Part shown: piece by piece, positions 15,822 through 28,609 of the stretch
How the letters are laid out: each line of letters opens with the position of its first letter
How positions within the stretch are numbered: the first letter of the stretch is position 1
From: Phosphoribacter sp037045055
GTDB taxonomy: Bacteria; Actinomycetota; Actinomycetes; Actinomycetales; Dermatophilaceae
Direction of reading: 5' to 3'
Assembly (NCBI GenBank): GCA_037045055.1
Contig: JBAOHJ010000002.1
Location: 124,001-188,000 of the forward strand
DNA: 64,000 bases
Notes under the pieces: generated by a model
Seen by the model: the letters and a program-made list of their open reading frames with translations, nothing else
Database searches by the model: none
What the model was told of the DNA's origin: nothing
Translations under genes and position numbers: made by a program

Positions 15822-16133
15822 CTACCGCGCGTCCTGGACCTCGACGATGACGTTGGTCGCCTTGCCCGGGGGGACGAGGATCGCGGTATCGGCCGCGAGT
15901 TCCTTGCCCACCGGGGAGGCGAACGAGTCCTTCATGGCCTGCGCGGTGTCCCACTCCAGCTCGGCCACCCGGTAGAACCGGTCACCGCCCCGGGGGTCCT
16001 TGACGTTGCGGCTCACCCGGAAGTGGCGCAGGTCCGGCAGGGCCCGCACCAGGGGGCAGTGGACGTCCCGATAGTGACGCTCGAACGCGTCGGGGTCGTC
16101 GGGGGTCTCGTAGAACACCATGAAGCGGACCAC
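15822..16133 (-). CDS. EthD domain protein
   Basis: 103-residue alpha-beta barrel protein of the EthD family (dimeric ferredoxin-like fold). Conserved elements are the N-terminal MVRFMVFYETPDDPDAFERHY and the central His-rich HCPLVRALPDLRHF. Members help ether degradation or act as small aromatic-polyketide cyclases or decarboxylases; nothing here specifies which. It begins with ATG at 16133 and ends next to the alcohol dehydrogenase remnant, so the pair may once have been part of a catabolic cluster; this last point is speculation. Confidence 0.82.
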   Translation of the reverse strand: MVRFMVFYETPDDPDAFERHYRDVHCPLVRALPDLRHFRVSRNVKDPRGGDRFYRVAELEWDTAQAMKDSFASPVGKELAADTAILVPPGKATNVIVEVQDAR

Positions 16134-16183
16134 GGGCCGATGCTATCGGCCGGTCGCCCTCCGGCGCGACGAGGCCCCTCGGG

Positions 16184-16885
16184 TCAGGGGTGCTCGCTGG
16201 CCACGTCGGCCGACCAGTCCGCGGCGGCGAGCATCCGCTGCGACCACCGCGGGTAGTGCTCCACGAAGGTCGCCGTCATCGCGGCTAGGGGCACGTCGTC
16301 GAAACTGCCCCGGTGTCGCACGTACTCCATGTGTCGGTTGCCGGCCTTGTCGAACGGGTGGTAGATGGAGTCGGCCGTGCCGTCGAACTCCAGCGTGTGC
16401 AACCCGAACGCCTCGCACAGCTCGCGGTTGAAGGCCGGGGTGGCCTTGCGCCACGCGCCGTTCAGGTGGATGTCGGTGTAGCCGTGCCACATGAACACGT
16501 CGGTGCCCATCATCTCGGTGAGCCGGCGGGTCGACAGGTGGTTGCGGACGTCGGCGTAACCGACCCGAGCCGGTATGCCGCGAGCGCGGCAACAGGCGGC
16601 CAGCAGCGCCGCCTTGGGCACGCACCAACCGACGCCGTTGGCGATCACCGTGCTGGCCCGCATGCCCGCAGGCGAGAGGTCGATCCGGTAGGGGTCGTAA
16701 CGGAAGCCGTCGCGCACGGCGTAGTACAGGGCGACGGCGACCTCGGTGGGCGTCGCGCCGGTCCCGTGCTCGGCGGCGAAGGAGGCCACGTCGGGGTGGT
16801 CGCTGTCGATGAGGTCGGTGGCACGCAGGGTCGGGTCGATCGGCGACTCGAGCACCGTGGCCGGCATGGTGTCCACGACGACCAT
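16184..16885 (-). CDS. Transglutaminase-like cysteine protease-fold protein
   Basis: About 233 residues with the transglutaminase-like triad: Cys in GVGWCVPKAALLAACCRARG, His in WHGYTDIHLNG and Asp/Asn in the following strand, preceded by the RYDPYRIDLSPAGM segment seen in the bacterial branch of the family. These proteins are usually amidases or peptidases. I chose the ATG at 16885 (MVVVDTMPATVL); 16867 and 16942 are alternatives. The gene is divergent from glgP, with about 190 bp between the two starts. Confidence 0.82.
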   Translation of the reverse strand: MVVVDTMPATVLESPIDPTLRATDLIDSDHPDVASFAAEHGTGATPTEVAVALYYAVRDGFRYDPYRIDLSPAGMRASTVIANGVGWCVPKAALLAACCRARGIPARVGYADVRNHLSTRRLTEMMGTDVFMWHGYTDIHLNGAWRKATPAFNRELCEAFGLHTLEFDGTADSIYHPFDKAGNRHMEYVRHRGSFDDVPLAAMTATFVEHYPRWSQRMLAAADWSADVASEHP

Positions 16886-17074
16886 GCTCGCCGCTGCACC
16901 GGCCGGTGTCGAGAGCACGGGGTCGCCCCCGCCTGCGCGCACCGCGGGTGGGGCTTTCTCAGGCCGGCACGGGCCCGATCAGCGCCCGGTCAACGCATCG
17001 CCACCCACCCGCGGGCTGCGCTAGCCTCCGACCAGGGACGAGATGGCTCCGGCGTCGACAGTGAGGCATGCGCA

Positions 17075-19738
<2,664 letters not shown>

Positions 19739-19776
19739 CCGGGAGGCCGCGGCGGGCGCGCGCGAGCCGTGGCGCC

Positions 19777-19862
19777 GGACACCATGCCGGTATGCCGCCC
19801 CGCTGCCGGTGCCGCCTCGCTCCTGCAGGCGCGCACTGTCGGTGCCGCCTGGCATGGTGTCC
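19777..19862. repeat. 12-bp inverted repeat with internal direct repeat after glgP
   Basis: GGACACCATGCC (19777-19788) and GGCATGGTGTCC (19851-19862) are perfect complements separated by 62 bases. Inside the loop CGGTGCCGCCT occurs twice, about 32 bases apart, and one GTATGCCG copy is present. It lies in the 177-bp gap between glgP and the next gene. It could be a terminator-like long stem or a regulatory element of the membrane protein gene. Confidence 0.4.
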
Positions 19863-19881
19863 TCGTCATCCGACTCGACAT

Positions 19882-19925
19882 CAGGGGGCGACATGAGAGG
19901 GCAACAGGGGGCGACATGAGAGGGC
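19882..19925 (+). repeat. Tandem duplication of ribosome site and start codon
   Basis: A 21-base unit containing CAGGGGGCGAC, ATG and AGAGGGC occurs at 19882-19902 and again at 19905-19925 (23-base period, two intervening A residues). Each copy carries its own purine-rich ribosome site and ATG, so the duplication created a second start region in front of the membrane protein gene. Confidence 0.8.
19893..19919 (+). CDS. Eight-residue upstream reading frame
   Basis: Reading from the first ATG of the duplication gives MRGQQGAT and a TGA that overlaps the downstream ATG at 19916 as ATGA. This is the geometry of a translationally coupled leader peptide. It may be only a by-product of the duplication; nothing in the peptide suggests amino-acid-specific attenuation. 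Confidence 0.35.
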   Translation: MRGQQGAT

Positions 19926-21037
19926 GTCGTCGCGCCAGGCAGTCCCTGGACGAGGCGTTGCGCATCGACACAGCGGTCCGCGTGGGCAGCGCCCGCTGGC
20001 ACCGCCGGCGGGTGACCCGGCGCTGGCTCCAGATGTGGCTGGGGACGGCCACGATGGCGGCCGGCGTCAGCGTCCTGGTCGGCATGGCGTCCCGACCGGG
20101 CGACAGCGGCGCCGTGGGTGCGGCGTGGGTCGAGGTATGGATGGCCAGCTACCGGCAGCTCGCGCCGTTGGCGGCCGGCACCGCGGTGAGCACCATCGCG
20201 ACGATCGCCGTCACCCTCTTCGTCGCCACGTCGATCGTCGACAGCCGCCCACCGTCGGCCTGGCCACCTCGCGCCGAGCTGGCCCGGCGCGAGGTCCTGG
20301 ACACGGCGGCTTTCGGCACCTATGTCGTCGGGGCGACCTTGGTGTGGCTGCACCTGCCGCCGGTGCTCGGCCCCGAGCAGCACAGCGTCCTCGACGCCGC
20401 GCTGGTGGTCGTGATGGCGGCCCTGCTGACCCTGCTGGGCGCCCTGCAGGCGACCCCGCCGGAGGTGCGGCGGCTGCGCCTGGATCGGGCTCGGCAGACG
20501 GCGGCACGGGCCGGGTGGGTGCTCGCTCGTCTCGAGCCGGGTGCGCCGTCGTCGCGGCGCAGCGTCGCCGCACTGTCTGGGGTGAGCCTGGTCGCCGGCG
20601 CGGCAACGGCGCTGTGCGCGTGGGCGGCGCTGCCGGCGCAGGCCCGCCCGGTCGGCTTCGCCGGAGCGGTCGGGTTGGCGGGGGCGGTCGCCGCCATGCA
20701 CGTCGCGGCCTGGCCGGTGATCACGGCCGAGGCCGTCGTCGAGCGGTACGTCTGGGGGCGCAGGAGCAGCTCCCACTGGTGGTTGGCCGCGGCGCTCGGC
20801 CTGCTCGAGGGGCTCGTCGTCGCCGCGCTGCTGGCCCTGGGGGCCCGGGCTGGGGCCCTGCTCTACCTCGCCGTGGTCGCGCTCCGGCTCGTCTGGGTGC
20901 GCTGGCTGCGGCGGGCGCCGTTGGCTCGGCGCTTCGCGGTGTGGCGGGCCGCTCGCCTGGCGCAGATCGCGCAAGGGTCGGCCCGGGAGATCGAGTCGTT
21001 GACCGAGCCGGGCGACCCGCTTCGCTCGCCCGGCTAG
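19916..21037 (+). CDS. Hypothetical multi-pass membrane protein (373 aa)
   Basis: I do not recognise this family. The basic cytoplasmic N-terminus (MRGRRRARQSLDEALRID and RWHRRRVTRRW) leads into about eight hydrophobic segments, including VSVLVGMAS, TIATIAVTLFVATSIV, AFGTYVVGATLVWLHL and VVVMAALLTLLGALQ, with a charged loop after each pair. The C-terminal tail is cytoplasmic and acidic. The start at 19916 sits in the second copy of the tandem duplication, directly behind the 8-codon frame. Gene neighbours give no functional clue. Confidence 0.7.
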   Translation: MRGRRRARQSLDEALRIDTAVRVGSARWHRRRVTRRWLQMWLGTATMAAGVSVLVGMASRPGDSGAVGAAWVEVWMASYRQLAPLAAGTAVSTIATIAVTLFVATSIVDSRPPSAWPPRAELARREVLDTAAFGTYVVGATLVWLHLPPVLGPEQHSVLDAALVVVMAALLTLLGALQATPPEVRRLRLDRARQTAARAGWVLARLEPGAPSSRRSVAALSGVSLVAGAATALCAWAALPAQARPVGFAGAVGLAGAVAAMHVAAWPVITAEAVVERYVWGRRSSSHWWLAAALGLLEGLVVAALLALGARAGALLYLAVVALRLVWVRWLRRAPLARRFAVWRAARLAQIAQGSAREIESLTEPGDPLRSPG

Positions 21038-21078
21038 CGCGGCACCGACTCGCGCGGCCGCCAGGGCCCCCGCTCGCC

Positions 21079-21276
21079 TCAGCTGGCGATGGGCAGGTGG
21101 GGGTCGACCGGGCGGGCCGTCGTCTCGGCGGGCCGAGTCCGCGCCGGCAGCGGGTAGTGCACGACCACCCCGGCCTTGGCCAGCTCCGCCTCGCTGAGGT
21201 TGAACTGCACCGTGGTGATCCGGCAGCCCAGGCGGAAGCCGCACCGGCTCGGATCTGTCGTCGGGTTCATCGTCAT
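21079..21276 (-). CDS. Small hypothetical protein (65 aa)
   Basis: 65 residues from the ATG at 21276, with a good ribosome site (AAGGAG 7 bases upstream). The sequence has two cysteines in CGFRLGC near residue 11, then TTVQFNLSEAELAKAGVVV, which looks like a strand and an amphipathic helix, and a Pro/Thr-rich tail. I do not know the family. It is convergent with the membrane protein gene and divergent from the UvrA-like gene. Confidence 0.55.
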   Translation of the reverse strand: MTMNPTTDPSRCGFRLGCRITTVQFNLSEAELAKAGVVVHYPLPARTRPAETTARPVDPHLPIAS

Positions 21277-21421
21277 CGTCGGCTCCTTGTCGCCGTCCCC
21301 ACAATCGGCTCCTACGCGGTTCTCCTCCCACGGTAACCCGCCGGTCGACAACGCTTTGACAGACCCCCAATGGATGGGTGTGAGTGTGCTCACCACCCGG
21401 CCACGACAGGTCGCGAGCACT

Positions 21422-21446
21422 GAGTACTGCGCACCGAGTACTGCGC
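21422..21446 (+). repeat. Direct repeat in the uvrA-like promoter region
   Basis: GAGTACTGCGC occurs at 21422-21432 and 21436-21446 (14-base period), each with a palindromic AGTACT core, about 105 bp before the UvrA-like start. Repeats of this size in a promoter region suggest a regulator binding site. The rest of the 275-bp gap holds one CGGCATAC copy and nothing else I can name. Confidence 0.4.
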
Positions 21447-21551
21447 GCCGCGCGGATGACCGTGGGTCCTGTGGGCGCGGTTAGGGTGGGGGGCTCGGCG
21501 GCCGGCGCGGCATACCCGCGTGCGGCCCACCCGGGAGGAAGGAGACCAGCG

Positions 21552-23935
<2,384 letters not shown>

Positions 23936-23962
23936 GCGGGTGCCCCGCCCGGACGCACCCGC

Positions 23963-24412
23963 TCAGGCAGGCGCTGCGTCGCCGAGCCGGTCGAGCGACT
24001 CGGCCAGGGTGCGCGCCGTCTCGTTGCCCAACCGCTCCAGGGCGGGCACGAGCAGCGGGGTGATCCACCGGATCACCCCGGAGAAGGCGAAGTCCGCGAC
24101 GTAGTCGACCTGGCTGCCGCCGCCGTCCGTGGGCCGGACCACGATGGTGTCCCGGCCGACCGTGGTGGCGCTGCGGCCCACGACGACGAAGGTCGGCTCG
24201 TCGCGCACCTCAACCGTGTAGTCCAGGCTCACCGTGCGACCCATGAAGCGCGAGACGTTCCGATACACCGTGCCCGGGCCCCCGTCGCCACTGACCCGGT
24301 GGCACGACACCGTGCCGCTGTCCCACTCGGTGGCGTTGGCGAAGTCGGCGAGGTAGGCGAACACCGGCCCTGGCGCCGTGCGCGTGGACACCGTCCGTCT
24401 GACGACCGGCAT
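23963..24412 (-). CDS. SRPBCC (START-like) family protein
   Basis: 149-residue helix-grip protein of the polyketide-cyclase/SRPBCC superfamily, which binds hydrophobic ligands. The N-terminal VVRRTVSTRTAPGPVFAYLADFANATEWD and the long C-terminal helix (ERLGNETARTLAESLDRL) are typical. It follows the TspO-like gene by 2 bp and closes the five-gene set that begins with the FAD oxidoreductase. In that context it may bind or carry the lipid or isoprenoid intermediate; that is inference. Confidence 0.8.
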   Translation of the reverse strand: MPVVRRTVSTRTAPGPVFAYLADFANATEWDSGTVSCHRVSGDGGPGTVYRNVSRFMGRTVSLDYTVEVRDEPTFVVVGRSATTVGRDTIVVRPTDGGGSQVDYVADFAFSGVIRWITPLLVPALERLGNETARTLAESLDRLGDAAPA

Positions 24413-24414
24413 GA

Positions 24415-25233
24415 CTATCCCTTCGTCGAGGTCGCCCGGCGGCGACCGGCTGCTGCGGCGAGGACCGCGACCGCGGCGACGATCGCCGCGATCCCGGTCG
24501 GGGTGGATCGTGGGCTGTCGGCCAACCGCGCCCAGGCCACCCATCCCAACCCCCAGGCCATGGCGACGGCTACGGCATACCGACCCCCGAGCCGGCGGGC
24601 CAGCAGCACGCCGACGAGGGCCGCGACCGCCAGCACGAGCACCGCGGCGACTTCGGCCCACGGGGCGCCGGGGCGCACGCCGGAGGCGACGAGGGCCGCG
24701 GTGATGTTGGCGCAGACCGCGACGCAGACCCATCCCAGGTACAGCCCGAACGTGCCGTCCACGACGACGCGCTCGAGCCCACTCGCGCCCGGCCGCTGCC
24801 CCAGACGCTCGACGAGCAGCCCGAGCACGACCACCAGGGCGAGGATCACCAGGACGCTCACCCAGAGCCAGCCCACCTGGGTGACCAGCAGCCAGGCCGC
24901 GTTGAGCAGCATCGAGGCGCTCGCCAGCCAGCCGATGGCTCTGGCCCGCGGGTGCGTCGCGGTGGACGGGGCCAGCTGCCACAGCGTGTATGCCGCGAGA
25001 CCGAGGTAGATGACCGACCAGATGGAGAACGCCGGCACGCCCGGGGCGATCAGGGTGGCGGTGGCCGAGAGGCTGCCGCCGCTGGACTCCTCGACGCGGG
25101 TGCCGATGACGCCCACGCCCACCAGAGTGCCGACGACACAGGCGACCTCGCTGACGGTGACGACGAGCTGGCGGGTCCGGTCGGTCGTGGTGGCCGCGCG
25201 CGCGGGGGCGCCGGTCGTCGGTGCTGCAGTCAT
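24415..25233 (-). CDS. TspO/MBR-like tryptophan-rich sensory protein
   Basis: 272-residue membrane protein with multiple hydrophobic helices. FSIWSVIYLGLAAYTLWQ near residue 70 matches the TspO/MBR consensus in which conserved aromatic residues line the porphyrin/isoprenoid-binding cavity. Compared with the compact five-helix TspO of about 160 residues it is longer, with extra C-terminal helices. TspO homologues respond to light and oxygen through porphyrin binding in other bacteria. It lies between the cyclopropane synthase-like gene (4 bp gap) and the SRPBCC gene. Confidence 0.75.
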   Translation of the reverse strand: MTAAPTTGAPARAATTTDRTRQLVVTVSEVACVVGTLVGVGVIGTRVEESSGGSLSATATLIAPGVPAFSIWSVIYLGLAAYTLWQLAPSTATHPRARAIGWLASASMLLNAAWLLVTQVGWLWVSVLVILALVVVLGLLVERLGQRPGASGLERVVVDGTFGLYLGWVCVAVCANITAALVASGVRPGAPWAEVAAVLVLAVAALVGVLLARRLGGRYAVAVAMAWGLGWVAWARLADSPRSTPTGIAAIVAAVAVLAAAAGRRRATSTKG

Positions 25234-25237
25234 CGGG

Positions 25238-26491
25238 TCACTCCTTGACCATGGCGAGTTGGCGCACGTCGAGGTGGCCGGAGCGGAAGCCCGCCTCCGA
25301 GTAGGCGAGGTAGAACTCCCATACCCGCAGGAACTGCCGGTCGAAACCGAGCGCGAGCACCTCGTCGCGGCGGGCGTCGAACCGCTCCCGCCACAGCCGC
25401 AGGGTGCGTGCGTAGTCGGGCCCGAGCGAGCGGCTGCCCACGATGTGCAAGCCCGCGCGCCCGGCGTGCTCGGTGATCGCCTCGACGCTGGGGATCAGCC
25501 CACCGGGGAAGACGTACTTGTGTACCCAGCCATACGACAGGCGCGACTCGAGCATCCGGCGATGCGACATGGTGATCGCCTGCAGGCCGAACCGCCCCCC
25601 CGGACAGAGACGTCCGGAGACCGAGCGGAAGTATGCCGGCCAGTACCGCTCGCCGACCGCCTCGATCATCTCGACGCTGACGACGGCGTCGTAGCGCCCC
25701 TGGACATCCCGGTAGTCCTGCAGCCGCACGGACACGGCGCCCGCGTGCCCCGCCGCCCGGATCCGCTCGCGCGCCAGGGCCAGCTGCTCGGCGCTCAGGG
25801 TGACCGTGTCGACGCGAGCCCCCCGGTCCGCGGCCTGGATCGCCAGCTGACCCCACCCGGTGCCGATCTCCAGCATCCGCGTCCCGGGGCCGACCCGGGC
25901 GTCGTCGAGGATGCCCTCGACCTTGCGACGTTGCGCGGAGGCCAACCCGTCGAACCCGGCCGCAACGCTCGCCTGGTCGAACCACGCCGCGCTGTAGGTC
26001 ATCGTCTCGTCGAGGAACAGGGCGAAGAACTCGTTGGACAGGTCGTAGTGGCGGGAGATGTTCGACCGGGCCCCGGCGCGGTCGTTGTCCTCGGCGGCCG
26101 GATGCCCGGCCTCGGCCAGCCGGCGCAGCCGACGCAGCGGGCTCGGGACGATGTCGGCCAGGCGCTCGGCGAAGGGGGTAAGCAGATCGGCCAGGTCGGT
26201 GTCCTGCGACGGTGCCCACTCGCCGGCCAAGTAGCCCTCGCCGACGCCGATCTTGTGGTGTCGCCCGACGCGGTCGAAGAACCGGTCGTCGTGCACCACC
26301 ATGGTGGGTGCGTGTGGCGCCCGGGAGCCCAGGACGGTGCCGTCCGGCATCCGCACCTGGATCGGCATGTTCCGCACCACCCGCCGAAGCAGCCCCTTGA
26401 CCACGCGGGCGTGGACCGGGGCGCGCCGGGGCGTGGACACGGTGTCGCCTCCGCGAGCGTGGCGGGTGTACCGGCAGTCTGCGACGGTCAT
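25238..26491 (-). CDS. Cyclopropane-fatty-acyl-phospholipid synthase-type methyltransferase
   Basis: SAM-dependent methyltransferase of about 417 residues acting on unsaturated acyl chains of membrane phospholipids. The SAM-binding motif LEIGTGWGQLAIQAAD is near residue 205, preceded by ISRHYDLSNEFFALFLDETMTYS and followed by VSVEMIEAVGERYWPAYF, all conserved in the family. The product could be cyclopropane, 10-methyl or furan-precursor acyl groups; the sequence alone does not decide. The ATG at 26491 overlaps the DUF1365 stop by four bases, so the set is coupled. Confidence 0.9.
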   Translation of the reverse strand: MTVADCRYTRHARGGDTVSTPRRAPVHARVVKGLLRRVVRNMPIQVRMPDGTVLGSRAPHAPTMVVHDDRFFDRVGRHHKIGVGEGYLAGEWAPSQDTDLADLLTPFAERLADIVPSPLRRLRRLAEAGHPAAEDNDRAGARSNISRHYDLSNEFFALFLDETMTYSAAWFDQASVAAGFDGLASAQRRKVEGILDDARVGPGTRMLEIGTGWGQLAIQAADRGARVDTVTLSAEQLALARERIRAAGHAGAVSVRLQDYRDVQGRYDAVVSVEMIEAVGERYWPAYFRSVSGRLCPGGRFGLQAITMSHRRMLESRLSYGWVHKYVFPGGLIPSVEAITEHAGRAGLHIVGSRSLGPDYARTLRLWRERFDARRDEVLALGFDRQFLRVWEFYLAYSEAGFRSGHLDVRQLAMVKE

Positions 26492-27267
26492 GGCTCCTCC
26501 CGGGGGGACAGGCCTGGCGGCGGGGTGTGGGGTGGACGTGGCACGACGGGCAGGCGCCGCCACAGCCGGATGCCGTGCCATCGGATCCGGCCGCTGGTCT
26601 GTTGGGGGGCCAGCGGCGTGCGCAGGGCGGCCCTGACCCGTCGGGTCCTGGTGGCCGCGTCGGGCCGGCCCGCGAACGAGGCGGCGAACACCGGGCCGTC
26701 GTCGTCCAGGACGATCCGGACCGCCACCCGGTCCGGCTGCAGGGTCAGGCGCACCCGATACCGACCACGGACGGCGAAGAAGGGCGAGACGTAGAACTCC
26801 TTGTCCACCGCGTCGACGCCGTGGACGTCCGGGTGCAGCAGGTAGGCGTGGCGCTGGCCGTAGGTGTTGTGCACCTCGAGCACGACGAAGCGGGCCCAGC
26901 CGTCGGTGGTCAGGCACCAGTGCACACTCAACGGGTTGAAGACGTGGCCCAAGGTGCGCGGGGCGGCCAGCATGACGACCCGGTCGCCGGGCTCGATGCG
27001 CTCGCCGTGAGCCTCGACGAACCGCGCGAGGCCGTGCTTGATCGTGGGACCGACCCCGTCGAAGTGGTCACGGACGTCGAAGCGGGCGGGCGGGCGCGAC
27101 CGGGGAAGGTCGTCGAGGTCCACCAGCCACAGATGCGTGCGCATGCGCACGTCGTGCTCGACGGGGTGACGCCGCGCGTGCCTCACCTCGCCCACGACCA
27201 GGGACGGCAGCGGGGGGAGCCGGACCGGGTCGGTCACGGCCCGGGTCGGGGTCGACGGCTCGGTCAC
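26488..27267 (-). CDS. DUF1365 family protein
   Basis: 259-residue protein of DUF1365, a family almost always found between an FAD oxidoreductase and a cyclopropane-synthase-like gene, exactly as here. Conserved parts include VGEVRHARRHPVEHDVRMRT-like N-terminal strands, LGHVFNPLSVHWC and the KEFYVSPF block. The biochemical role is not established; the context implies acyl-chain modification. The GTG at 27267 overlaps the oxidoreductase stop (GTGA). Its frame is open upstream into the 5' part of the oxidoreductase gene, but only because that gene carries a frameshift. Confidence 0.85.
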   Translation of the reverse strand: MTEPSTPTRAVTDPVRLPPLPSLVVGEVRHARRHPVEHDVRMRTHLWLVDLDDLPRSRPPARFDVRDHFDGVGPTIKHGLARFVEAHGERIEPGDRVVMLAAPRTLGHVFNPLSVHWCLTTDGWARFVVLEVHNTYGQRHAYLLHPDVHGVDAVDKEFYVSPFFAVRGRYRVRLTLQPDRVAVRIVLDDDGPVFAASFAGRPDAATRTRRVRAALRTPLAPQQTSGRIRWHGIRLWRRLPVVPRPPHTPPPGLSPREEP

Positions 27268-28539
27268 CACAGCCCCCCGAGTCGCCGGGCGGCGTCCAGC
27301 CCGGCGCGTGCGCCGTCCTCGTGGAACCCCCAGCCGAGGTGGGCGCCGGCGAAGGCCAGCCGCGGCCCGCCGGCCTCCCGCAGCCGCTCGGCGGCCGCCA
27401 CCGCGGCCGACGTGAAGACCGGGTGGGCGTAGGTCATCCGGGCCGACCACCGTGTCCGGGTCGACCCGGCCCTCGGGGTTGAGGGTGACCAGCAGATCCT
27501 CGCCTGGACGCCCGGCGCCGGGCAGGCCCATGAGGCGGTTCATCCAGTAGCTGACCAGCACCTGGTCGGAGGGCTGGTCGCACCCGGAAAGCCGGTAGTT
27601 CCACGAGGCCCGGGCTCGCGTCGGCGCGGGCAGGACCGAGGCGTCGCGATGCAGCCACGTCTCGTTGCGCGAGTAGCGAACCGAGCCCAGCCACCCCTTC
27701 TCGTCCACGCTCGCGTCGGCGAGCACCTCGAGGGCCTGGTCGGCATGGGTGGCGATCACACAGGCGTCGTAGGTGGCCTGCTCGCCGGTGGCCAGCCGGA
27801 CGTCGACGCCGTCGTCGTGGCGGGTCACCGCCGAGACCGGGGCCCCGGTGCGCGCGTGGCGCAGCCGGGCGACCAGCCGCTCGACGTAGGTCCGCGACCC
27901 CCCGGTCACCGTCCGCCAGGTCGGCGAGCCCCCGATCGAGAGCATCCCGTGGTGGTCGAGGAAGGCGAACAGGTGCCGGGCCGGGTAGGACATGGCGTCT
28001 CCGTCCCCGCAGGACCACACGCAGGCCACCAAGGGCCGGGCGAAGTGGGCGACGGTGTAGGAGGAGAACCGTCCTTCGCGCAGGAAGTCGCCCCACGTCT
28101 GGTGCGGGTCGCCCGATCCCTGCAGCACCGCGCGGGCGAGCCGGTGGAACCGGGGGACCTCGGTCAGCATCCTCAGGAACCGGGGGTCGGCGACCCGGGC
28201 GGGCTGGGCGAGGATGCCCGCCGCCCCGCGCCCACCCGCATACGCGAGGCCGCACTGCGCACAGGTGACGCTCATCGACATCTCGGTGTCCTGCGTGGCG
28301 ATCCCCAGCTCCGCGAACAGGCGCAGCAGCACCGGATAGGTGCGCTCGTTGTGGACGATGAAGCCGCTGTCGACCCGGGTCACGCCCGCTGCCGTGGGCA
28401 CGTCGTGGGTGTGGGCGTGGCCGCCGAAACGGTCGTCGGCCTCGAGCAGGGTGACCTCGTGGGTGCGGGCCAGCACGTAGGCCGCGGTGAGACCGGACAC
28501 CCCGGCTCCGACGACGGCGACGCTCGCACGAGAGCTCAT
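27264..28539 (-). pseudogene. FAD-dependent oxidoreductase (amine-oxidase/desaturase type), frame broken by one base
   Basis: Flavoprotein of the NAD(P)/FAD amine-oxidase fold, starting MSSRASVAVVGAGVSGLTAA, with the dinucleotide motif GAGVSG at residues 10-15 and EADDRFGGHAHTHD just after it. It reads intact to VDPDTVV, then at about 27440-27444 an extra C/G puts the frame out. In the alternative frame the protein continues RMTYAHPVFTSAAV and ends FHEDGARAGLDAARRLGGLW with a stop at 27264, giving about 424 residues, the expected length. Without the shift the first frame would run into DUF1365, an artificial fusion. Either a natural one-base insertion or an assembly error. It leads the five-gene set. 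Confidence 0.82.
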
Positions 28540-28546
28540 ACGAGAG

Positions 28547-28576
28547 ATTATGACCCCTCTGTCAAATGATTGTCTA
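28547..28576 (-). promoter_or_regulatory. Predicted promoter of the oxidoreductase set, leaderless start
   Basis: On the minus strand TAGACA (28576-28571), an 18-base spacer and CATAAT (28552-28547) precede the ATG at 28539 by 7 bases, so transcription would begin at or next to the start codon. Leaderless mRNAs are common in actinobacteria, and no ribosome site is visible. The -35 hexamer is one of the four 11-bp operator repeats. Confidence 0.6.
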
Positions 28577-28596
28577 GCCTTCGTCTAAGGTGTGTC
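28560..28596. promoter_or_regulatory. CarH-type operator: four tandem repeats with 11-bp period
   Basis: TGTC at 28560, TGTC at 28571, CGTC at 28582 and TGTC at 28593 are each exactly 11 bases apart; on the minus strand this reads GACA/GACG four times, three of them preceded by TA or TT. Head-to-tail 11-bp repeats over a -35 element are the operator form known for Thermus CarH, and the regulator encoded 14 bp away is of that family. The array covers the spacer between the divergent genes, so one regulator could govern both. Confidence 0.7.
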
Positions 28597-28609
28597 CTAT
28601 GCTGACGGC

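Noticed and set aside
26488..28539. A 683-codon open frame joining the FAD oxidoreductase to DUF1365, as if a fusion protein.
   Set aside because: The stretch between the two domains is Arg/Gly-rich noise, while the neighbouring frame continues the oxidoreductase to its normal end and stop. The fusion exists only because of the one-base shift near 27440.
28547..28565. TTGACA (28565-28560, minus strand) as -35 of the oxidoreductase promoter.
   Set aside because: It stands only 7 bases from the CATAAT -10. TAGACA, 11 bases further upstream, has the right 18-base spacing.
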